64,000 nucleotides of DNA from Saussurea involucrata (taxonomy: Eukaryota > Streptophyta > Magnoliopsida > Asterales > Asteraceae). Both the position numbers and the translations under genes were made by a program. This document shows positions 23,543 through 34,100 of the stretch, piece by piece (the stretch's first letter is position 1; each line of letters starts with the position of its first letter). The notes beneath the pieces were generated by a model that was given only the letters and a program-made list of their open reading frames with translations, ran no database searches and was not told the DNA's origin. Location: assembly GCA_033807775.1 (NCBI GenBank), contig CM066317.1, forward strand, positions 38,505,870 to 38,569,869, given 5' to 3'.

Positions 23543-24494
23543 AGGAGGCTTCTAAAAGTCTAATGATTTATTTAACATATTTTGAAATGTCTAAAGACTT
23601 AATTGTCCCAAAAAAATTAGGATTTAATCATTTCTAAACACTATAGTTTATTGAGTTTTTTTTGGACTTTTCCAGTTTTAAAATGTAATATGAAGAGAGG
23701 GAAATGAATATTTTATTTTCTTCCAACAACAAAATTAAGTTATTTATATTTTATATAAAGATTTATTAAAATATTGATTAGGACAAAATAATGATATAAC
23801 TATTTTAATAATAATTAATACTGATGTTTTTAAAATTCTAAATATATTAGATTAAGTATATTTTTTTGAAGATTTGTGGCTACTGTTCTCTTATGCTCTA
23901 AATCTTCTTCATATGTTTATAATTCCCTTGTTATTTTCTCTAAATAAACAGAAAATATATTTTTATTACAATTCCTTTTGACGTTTTCAGGGTATTTCCT
24001 TAATTTATTTTTCTGTTTCTGTAAATAGTATTTTGATAAACTTTTATTTAATTTATATTAGAAAGAAATAAGAGAACTTTTAATAGATTTTCTGTACTTT
24101 ATTTAAAATAAAGAATTAAAAACCAAATTCTCTAAATAAATTACATTTTATTACAACAGATTTTTTATTTTTGAGATTTCAACATTAATTATGTATTAAA
24201 AATATTATATAATTTTATCATTTCAACAAACTATTTTTAACAATTACATAAAATAATAATAATTTAATCTTATTGTAAAAATCAATAAAATAATAATTAT
24301 TTCTAAACTTCCATCAACTTTTAGAAAATTCTCTAAACTGTAAGTTTTTTTTGTTTTTATATTATAGAACAAGATAAAGAATATTTGGAGCCAACTAAAG
24401 AACAAATTTTTAGTTTGCTCCATTTTAAAGAATTTATTAGAACCCACTATCTAACTCGTAAAAGAGCTAAAATTACACAATATATATATATATA
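23543..24494. other. AT-rich spacer ending in a TA microsatellite
   Basis: No gene or recognised element. A (TA)n tract at 24480-24503 forms the left flank of the Mutator-like element. Confidence 0.6.
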
Positions 24495-24503
24495 TATATA
24501 TAT

Positions 24504-24620
24504 GGGAAATTAATTAAAATACCCTAAGTCAAACCAAGTGTTACTGAAATACCCCAAATCTCTCCCATGTTACAAAAATACCCCAAACATCCGCGATAGA
24601 GCCCGCGATCGCGGGCTCCA
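24504..24620 (+). repeat. Left terminal inverted repeat of the MULE
   Basis: Pairs with 37420-37539 on the opposite strand with a few mismatches. Near its inner edge is the perfect 16-bp palindrome GCCCGCGATCGCGGGC (24601-24616), also present at 37426-37441. Confidence 0.85.
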
Positions 24621-24623
24621 GGC

Positions 24624-24917
24624 CACGTGTCACCAAAGTTTGCCCACTTTGCCCGCGTTGGTCCCTCAAGAATGCTCGCGGTCCAGCTTTCCCCCCTCAA
24701 GAATGCCCGCGTGTGCAGTTTTGGTCCCTGCCCGCGTTTGACTCTCGTTGACCCCCGCGATCGCGGGCTACACGTGTCCAAAGTTTGCCCACTTTGCCCG
24801 CGTTGGTCCCTCAAGAATGCCCGCGGTCCAGCTTTCCCCCCTCAAGAATGCCCGCGTGTGCAGTTTTGGTCCCTGCCCGCGTTTGACTTTCTTTGACCCC
24901 CCGCAATCGCGGGCTCC
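24624..24917. repeat. Two tandem 147-bp copies in the subterminal region
   Basis: Copies at about 24624-24770 and 24771-24917 share ACGTGTC, TTTGCCCACTTTGCCCGCG and CAGCTTTCCCCCCTCAAG. They are markedly GC-richer than everything around them. Confidence 0.85.
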
Positions 24918-24962
24918 TGTGCCACGTGTCGGCACAGGGTTAACCCTAAAATCACTTTGACG

Positions 24963-25128
24963 AACCCTAAACCCTAAATGTTACTTCGGCCGCACTATAT
25001 AAGGGGTGGACCAAAAACCGGCCACTCTCATTTTTTTAATCACTCTCTCAATTTTTAATCAAACTCTCTCAATTTTCTCCCACTCTCTCAATTTTGTCGT
25101 GTGGAATACGCGTTCGGGATTTGTGAAG
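24963..25128 (+). promoter_or_regulatory. Promoter and 5' leader of the ULP gene
   Basis: A double telo-box (AACCCTAAACCCTAAA, 24963-24978) lies 18 bp upstream of a TATA box (TATATAA, 24996-25002). A pyrimidine-rich leader follows with repeated CTCTCTCAATTTT before the ATG at 25129. This is a canonical plant core-promoter layout and places the transcription start near 25030. Confidence 0.65.
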
Positions 25129-28100
25129 ATGTCTCGTATTACTTCTGTGGTATGTTTTCCTTATGTTTTTTTGTTATTTTTTGTATGTTATTTTAAGTTA
25201 AGATATATGATTTGTAGGTTGTTACAGTGTTTATAACTTATGTTTGAATATGTTGTATGTTTAACATGATATGTATGGTTTTATGTTTGAATGTGATATT
25301 TGTATGTTATAATGTGTATGTTGTTATAGTGTGTTTTTTCATAAAAAAATTGTTAAGAGTGTTCTTTTATAAAAAAATTGTTAAGAGTGAGTTTTTATAA
25401 AAAAATTGTTAACAATGTTTTTTTTATAAAAACACACTCTTAACAATTTTTTTATAAAAACACACCCTTAACAATTTTTTATAAAAACAGTGTGTTTTTA
25501 TAAAAAATTGTTATAGTTTTATGGTTTTTATAATGTGTGTTTTTTTATAAAAAAATTGTTAATTTTATTTTACAAAAACAGTTTTTATAAAAAATTGTTA
25601 AAAATGTGTTTTTTTATAAAAAATTGTTAAGAGTGTGTTTTTATAAAAAAAAAATTGTTATAGTTTTATGGTTTTATGTTTGAATGTGATATTTGTATGT
25701 TATAATGTGTATGTTGTTATAGTGTGTTTTTTCATATAAAATTGTTAAGAGTGTTTTTTATAAAAAAATTGTTAAAAGTGTGTTTTTATAAAACAAATTG
25801 TTAAAAATGTGTTTTTTTTTATAAAAACACACCCTTAACAATTTGTTTTATAAAAACACACTTTTAACAATTTTTTTATAAAAAAACACTCTTAACAATT
25901 TTATATGAAAAAACACACTATAACAACATACACATTATAACATACAAATATCACATTCAAACATAAAACCATAAAACTATAACAATTTTTTTATAAAAAC
26001 AAACTCTTAACAATTTTTTATAAAAAAACACATTTTATAAAAAAATTGTTAAGAATGTGTTTTTTATAAAAAAAATGTTAAGAATGACAACTTAGGTCTC
26101 TACGGTTTTAAGAATGACAACTTAGGTCCCTAAACTTTTAAGAATGCCAATTAGGTCCTAAACTTTTAAGAATGACAACTAGGGTCCCTAAACCGCACTT
26201 TATCTATATATAACAATATGATACGTTGAAATAAAATAAACCGCACTTTATCTATATGTAACACTATTATACGTTGAAATAAAATACCACCGCACTTTAT
26301 CTATATATAACAATATGATACGTTGAAATAAAATAAACCGCACTTTATCTATATATAACAATATGATACGTTGAAATAAAATAAACCGCACTTTATCTAT
26401 ATATAACACTATTATACGTTGAAATAAAATAAACCGCACTTTATCTATATATAACAATATGATACGTTGAAATAAAATACCACCGCACTTTATCTATATA
26501 TAACAATATGATACGTTGAAATAAAATACCACCGCACTTTATCTATATATAACAATATGATACGTTGAAATAAAATAAACCGCACTTTATCTATATATAA
26601 CAATATGATACGTTGAAATAAAATAAACCGCACTTTATCTATATATAACACTATTATACGTTGAAATAAAATACCACCGCACTTTATCTATATATAACAA
26701 TATGATACGTTGAAATAAAATACCACCGCACTTTATCTATATATAACAATATTGTTAGTCCCATTTAAACAAGACAACGATTCATATATTGATATAGATA
26801 GTAACAAGAAGATAGATAAACAAAGTGGTGTATTATTCAAGATGAAAGCAACCTAGAGAGAGAATGGATCTCTCTCTAGAACACACACAAACACCTTGGA
26901 GGCTACATTGCAATAGACACACTTAACCCTAATTACACACACTAAACATTATATACCCCCTTGTTACACTATTAAGCCCAAGCCCATTACACTATATCCA
27001 AGCCCATATTACTATTAATTACCCCTTTACAAAACTATCTTATAATTAGGACATTTTGTGTCCTAACAATCTCCCCCTATAGTTTTGTAAAGGAATCACC
27101 CGTCTCGAAAGATCTTCAGTTCTTCTCCCCCTTGATTTCTTTAGAAAACCGTAGCGTTCCGTTCTTCGAGTCTTCAAAGCATCACGAGCTCCCCCTCAAA
27201 TGTAGACTCATCTTGTTGAAAGACCGAGACAAATAACCCCATTTTGTCCAGCTTTCATTACTCAACTTCACCGCTGTTTTGAACCATCAAGGAGCCTTTT
27301 TGAGAGAAAACATAAAGCATGCACATTGAACTCCAGCCTCTTATCTTTCCAACAAGCTATAATTCATTCATTTTGGATGAAAAACGAGTGAGTTGTGCAA
27401 GTTTTCCCTCAGATGCGTAGAACGGTCGTCAAAACAGAAAATTTGACGCTTAAGATCCTGTTGAGTAAGCATTCAGCACCGAGCTTTAAACATGATTAAC
27501 AGAGGAGTGAGTGACAATCAATATGTCACAATATCAGCATGAAACCGTGAAGAACCGTCGAGAGAACACCGTTCTGGAAAGCGGAAAGAGCACGAGTGAA
27601 ATGCAATGCTTTCGGTCCAGCAAGAGTCCATTGACTTTGACACAGATTCTGACAATTAAGAACACTGATTCAGACCAAACTCCAAACATAAAAAAGTTTC
27701 ATCGGTGTCTTAGGAATTCAACGCAACTGGAATCATCTGAATCGGAGCACCGAGTAAAAGTTTATGCTCGTGTTTCGAAAACAGCGCAAAGCTGTCAAAC
27801 AATCTGAAAATTTCGGGCTTCGGGCTGTAGGCTTATTTTGATTTCTGGAGCAATGACCTCTGATGTTTGTGCTTGGATCTACCTCTGGTCCTCCCCTCTG
27901 GTCGTTGCTCTTCTGGTCTTTTTGGTCTTTAGAGCTTAGAGCGTGGTTCTTAAGAGCATCTCAGTGGATGGTTTGGAACATCCTCTGCCCATGCACAGAG
28001 GCACTGGATCAGCTTACAGAGGCTATGCACAACAGCCTCTATGCATCTTCTGCACAGTTTATGTGTATCCTCTTGACAACTTAAATCACCTCTACACTTG

Positions 28101-31100
28101 ATTGATCACTGAACCAACCTCTCTACATGTACAATCTGTCCATAACCTCTGTGTTAATTATCAAAACAGCAACAAACAATCAGCAGCCTTTTTTTTGTTT
28201 TTGACAACAAACAAACAGCCCCTACAGCAAACAGCTTGTTGTTTTGACAGCAAACGGACAGCAACAAAAACATCATGTCTTGACAGCACGTTGTTGCACA
28301 TCTTTTTGCTAAAAACTGACAGCAACAAATTTCTGTTATGGACAGCATACACTTGCTACTTTTTTTGAACTGAAAGGTAAATAATTTTCTGTTTTGAACA
28401 TCGAATGGACAACAAGAAATTCTGTTGCACGCATCGAATGGACTTCAGCAAATTCTGTTGCACGTTTTTGATATTTTGACAGCACCATTCTGTTTGAATA
28501 AGTTGTTGCATCTGCACAATTTCACAGAGGCTCTATGAAGCCTTACAGAGGCTCTGTGGTTAAACTTCTGTGGTGCAACCTATGTAAACGTTGATTTGTA
28601 CTAGGATCAGATTTTGTCGTGCTTCACAAGTTCAAAAAAAGTCTCTGTATATTCTGGACATCAGCGACTTAACAGATCTGCAGCATAACAACATGTCTTC
28701 TGCTCGACGACTGCTGAGAAATCACAGAGGCTCTGTTGCATCAGCTCAGAGGCTCTGTGAACGACCTCTGTGATCTGCACAGGTGATTTTCCCATCTTTC
28801 TCAGCAACCAAGATATCCTTATCAACTCTTGACGTATGGAGACAAATCATAATTCAAGTTAACAGGTTTCCTAATCTACTGCTGCACATATGCCAAGTGC
28901 ACCGCTTCTATGCGACAGCCTGTGCTCACGAGGACAGACCTTTGGATAAGCTTTCAGAAGCTCTGTACAAGCTTCTGGGATTTGGACAACCTCTAATCAT
29001 GCTCTGAACTCTGATAAGTTCACAAAGGCTCTATAGATAACCTCTGTTAATCTCTGTGTGTGCCTTCAGCACATTAACCTCTGCGATTAACTTAGCTGCT
29101 GCAGTTGAGTAACTCTGCTGTCAAGTTTGATCTTCTGCACTTAATTTGGTCCTAATCTCGATCTACAGCAACCTATTTCTGGACAGTTGCTTTACTGCAG
29201 AAATAATCATCAATCCAGAAAGCTCTTAGGATTCATTCAGCATAGATATGAGCATTTCTGAACATCATGTCGAGCTTCTTAACTGAACTCTGCTCGTAGA
29301 CAGCCTCTATGTGCACAGAGGCTCTGTGCACATTTACAGAGGTTCTGTGAAACTGAGACATGATTATAGCACATTTCTGGTTTGATCTCTTTGAGTTTTG
29401 TGGGCACGAATCAAAATTTAATTTAACATGATCCTCTCGTACTTCTGGATGAACATAACCTGATGATCAACTGATAATCAAAATTAATACTTGTTGTTGC
29501 ATCACTTCCAATTGTTCTGCTGCATCTTTGACTTTTGTGACTCTCATTTTGCTGCAGTACCAACAAATGGCAGAAGATTATAGAGCCTCTGTAACACCTC
29601 AGAGCTCTACACAGATATGGATTTGCACTCATTTGGAACAACAACAGTAATCTTAGGATTGGACAACATCCTTTTTCTGGACAGCCCCTTCTGGACAGCT
29701 CTTTGCACGACAGCAGCTCTGCAGTCTTCAGGACTGGCATTTTCTGCATGAGTCCAGCCTCTGGACACATACGTGTAACCTCTGAACACAGATGAGCTAT
29801 CTCTGCACAGCTTTTAAACCTATCGACTTCTGTGATATGCTTCTGCATAGATCATCATTCTGAGATATCACAGCTCTGCATATACAGAGCTCCTTCTAGA
29901 CAGCATCATGAACAACAATTCCATCTATGGTTCTGTCAGCATCGAACGAGCATCTGCAACTCCCTGCAACTCCCTAAACAGATGCATCAATTTCAATCAT
30001 CAGTGTTTGCAGCAACTGTGGCTATCAATCTGGTGTAGAAACTTCCTGTTGCCCAGTTCTGCTATTGTGGATTAACAGCTCTTGTGCAAACAGCCAAAAA
30101 AAAAATTCCAGAAGCAACAAAACCGTTTCATGTAAAGTTGTTTCTGTTAAGCTGGATAGATCTTAAACTGCACTTTCCACTTCAGGTTTCTGCAGCTCAT
30201 CATTGTGTGTCTTCGACGCAAAAGGTGCAAGTTGAAAGTTGCAGTGTGATAACGTTTGTCAAATAAACAGACAATTCATTAAATTGTGTAGCATTGCTGA
30301 CTGTGGCAGTACATGACTTGCGTTCAACAACTCTTTCTCACCCTTCTCTTTTTCATCGTCCATTCGTATCTTCTTTTGATCAGCTTCTGCTCCTTTGGAC
30401 ATACAGCTTAATCTGGACAACACTCAGACTAAGCTCAACTTTCAAACTTATTCTGGACTAAGCTGGAGTTTTCTGAGTTGCATACAAACTAATCAATTTA
30501 TGGACTGTTATACAGTGTTCTCCTTGTAACTGCTGCAATCTTTGTGCTGTATGAAACATTGACAGTAACAAACAACCACGTTTTGTTTAAGCATGTCAGT
30601 AGTAACTTCCCGTTTAGACTTATGTGGAATAACTTGCAGCAATTAACCAATCATTTCCCCAGATTGAATAACTGAAATCACCAAATTAGAATCACAAGAT
30701 TGAAACAGAATGCCATCTCATAACTGAATAGATTGTTCTGTATCTTTGAAGTTGTTCATTGTTCACCATTCAAAATCTTGTGAAATATCTTCCAAAACTC
30801 AGATTCAACAAAAAATCTTGATAAGTTCACGGTGACATCTTCCAATCAAATCAAATGCTCATAAAATTCAATTTGATTATGAAGGACAAGTCGATCTCCG
30901 TATATCTTCTTAGAACAAAGATTGCAGAAACTTAAGTTTCTGGCTGATCACTTCAGAAAGTTAAGTTTAATCAATCGAAAATCCAAAAATAGTTTCAGAT
31001 CTGACTTTGAACATGTAACACAACACCAAATCTTTCTCAAGCAACATTTTCCAAGACCCAAATGAATTTGTTTTTCATTTATTCGATTATGAGCAGCGGA

Positions 31101-34100
31101 AAATAAACAAAATCTGGATCAAAGAGAGTCCAATCTTGGATTTAAATAAAGGTCAGATCATAGATCAGCAACCTTACTACCAAGATTCCAAAAAAAATAT
31201 TAGGCACTTAAGCACACACAAGGATGAGATCATAGATCAACCATCTACTTAGTGCTAAATATTAGACCAACGAATGAGAAAGAATCAAAACACATACATG
31301 TAATAAATCAGATGAGATTTAACCCAAATAGAATTAAATCTTCACTCAGACATTTCATCGAACATGTGGTGTGCAGAATCAGATTTTGTGAAGAAACAAC
31401 AGAGTTTTCTATGAAAGATCATCCAAATCTCATTTAAATGAAGAAATGGGTTTCCAATAAGCACAAAAACAGAAAATAAACCATTAGAATGATATTTATG
31501 TTTAGGCTCATGTGATTGAATCAATCTAAGCACCAAAACAACAAATAAATCATCTAATCTTCTATTGTTGCCATAGATGACCGATTTTGAAAAAAAAATT
31601 CTTTTTATAATTAGGTCATTTTGGAGTAACACACAAAAACACATACTGACTAATCTCATGAGAGTCAATTAAATTCCAAGTGTGGTGTTCTTCCATTTTC
31701 CCCTCCATATTATGAATTAATGAATATGAGATGATTTCTTTTATGATTGCTCTTCATGTTAATCATCTCTACATTTATATGGAGCTTTTTATCTTCTATT
31801 GTTTGTCTATAATGGGACTAACAAGTGGTATCAGAGCCAAAATCGAAGGAATCAATCATCGATACGATCATTCTGCAACGATTCATCATCAACAGCCCAA
31901 TCTTGGTATGAAACAGTCATTTTTTCGGATTATTTTGTTGCACACACTGTTTTGGGATTGAAAAACACATTTCTGGTTGTTTTTGGACAAAACTCGAAGT
32001 ATTAAAGTTGTCCAGAATGCCAGTGCGCACCTACGTACCAATTTTCAGCCCAAACAGATCAGTATTGAAGTTTCGACTTAAGATTATTTGAATCTTCATC
32101 CATGTCGCAACCAACATGTATTCATCGAAATCGCAATCAGGATCTTCATCGAAATCGCAGTGAACATTGTGTGAACAGTACCAAATCGCAATGGTCTATT
32201 GCGACTTGGCCTCCAAATCGCAATGGTCTATTGCGACTTGGCCTCCAAATCGCAATGGTCTATTGCGACTTGGCCTCCAAATCGCAATGGTCTATTGCTA
32301 CTTGGCCTCCAAATCGCAATCGTCTATTGCGACTTGCCCCAAATCGCAATCCATTACACTATGAACAGTACCAAATCGCAACCTTCAGTTGCGACTTGGG
32401 TGAACCTTTATCTATTGCGACTTCATCTGTTGCGACTTCAGCTATTGCGACTTCAGTGCATTGCGACTTCATTGCATTGCGACTTGTGTGTGTTTGTGAC
32501 ATGGTTTGTGTTGCAACAAAGGGTTAAAAATGTGTAATCGTGACTGTTTCTAGAGATCCAGATGGTATCCTCGCCCAAGTAATCACCCTATCTAAAATAA
32601 AAAATAAAAAAAATCCGCACTTTATCTATATATAACAATATGATACGTTGAAATAAAATACCACCGAACTTTATCTATATATAACAATATGATACGTTGA
32701 AATAAAATAAACCGCACTTTATCTATATATAACAATATGATACGTTGAAATAAAATAAACCACACTTTATCTATATATAACACTATTATACGTTGAAATA
32801 AAATAAACCTCACTTTATCTATATATAACAATATGATACGTTGAAATAAAATAAACCGCACTTTATCTATATATAACAATATGATACGTTGAAATAAAAT
32901 ACCACCGCACTTTATCTATGTATAACAATATGATACGTTGAAATAAAATAAACCGCACTTTATCTATATATAACAATATGATACGTTGAAATAAAATAAA
33001 CCGCAACATCTATATAAAATAAAATAAACCGCAGCATCTATATATAACACTAACTATAACATCTGTGAATGACTATGTAGAAGGATTTCTTTAACATCGA
33101 CTTGACGGTAAGGTGCAAAGTTTCCTACATCGAGGAATTAGGAGCGCTCTTTAGGGGATTAGGTGATCGCGCGGATACCCTTGAGACCATCTATAGAGGG
33201 ACACCGTTCGGGCCATGGATGGATGTGTCTTACTCTGGTGGCGACCCTACGCTAGTACACATGTTTCTACAGTTGGAGGTCGAGGACGCCAACGCTGAGC
33301 CGGAGGAGATGCTTTTTGATTTCTTCGGCTCTCAATTGCATTTTGGGCGTCGTGAGTTCTGTCTAATTACAGGACTACGTTTTGGAGAGGCTCCCCCCCC
33401 CCTTCCTCCCTTAGAAGACTGCTCCTTCGTTCCTAGGGTTTGGGGCATTTCAGCATCTCGTTTGAAGCTGAAGGCAGCCCGGGAAATGATGAAAGAGGGC
33501 CTTAGTGCCCTAACCGACGACGATGCTGTCCGTGTATGCTTGGTGGTGATCGTGGATATGGGCTTCTTGGGCCGTGAGTATAACCAGTATGCTTCCGAGA
33601 CGGTCCTTAGGGCCGTCGAGGACCTTGAGCTGTTTAACAGCTACCCGTGGGGTAGCCATATCTGGACACATTGCTACTCTATTCTGCACCGAGCCATAGC
33701 CAGACGCGTTGATCGACATGCAAAGATGAATCTTTGTGGTTTTACATACGCCTTCAAGGTTAGATACGTAGTATAACAATTGTTAATAATACATACAAAC
33801 TGTTTGGCTTTTCTTTTTACGTACTTGCTCTTCTTGTCTAATTCCAGATATGGATCTTGGAGATGTTTCCCGCATCAATCCGATATTTCGTCAAGCGCGA
33901 CGATCGAGTACTTAGGGGAACCCGTTGGGACAAGCGTGTTACCCTAAGTAGGTCGCTTTGGTTTCAGTTCTTCAATGCGTCTAGAAATGTAAGTTCTTTT
34001 ACTATGTTTACAATTTGCATACGTTAGTCCCGCTTATTAATTTCTTTTATGGTTTATCATATATATGTTTACAATTTGCGGAAAGGGCTCGACGTCCCCC

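Noticed and set aside
24963..24978. Interstitial telomere repeat (AAACCCTAAACCC)
   Set aside because: Only two units, placed just upstream of a TATA box, which fits a telo-box promoter element.
26248..26457. Minus-strand YIDKVRFILF-repeat protein as a gene
   Set aside because: It is translation of the 48-bp satellite with no start context or non-repeat part; kept only as a low-interest remark.
28102..28368. Small proteins on both strands around the GACAGCAAC words
   Set aside because: Both strands are open because the region is a low-complexity repeat; no start context or family match.
32102..32537. Proteins from the TCGCAAT array (open in all three frames)
   Set aside because: A 32-bp unit cycles through all frames; openness comes from lack of stop codons in the unit, not coding constraint.
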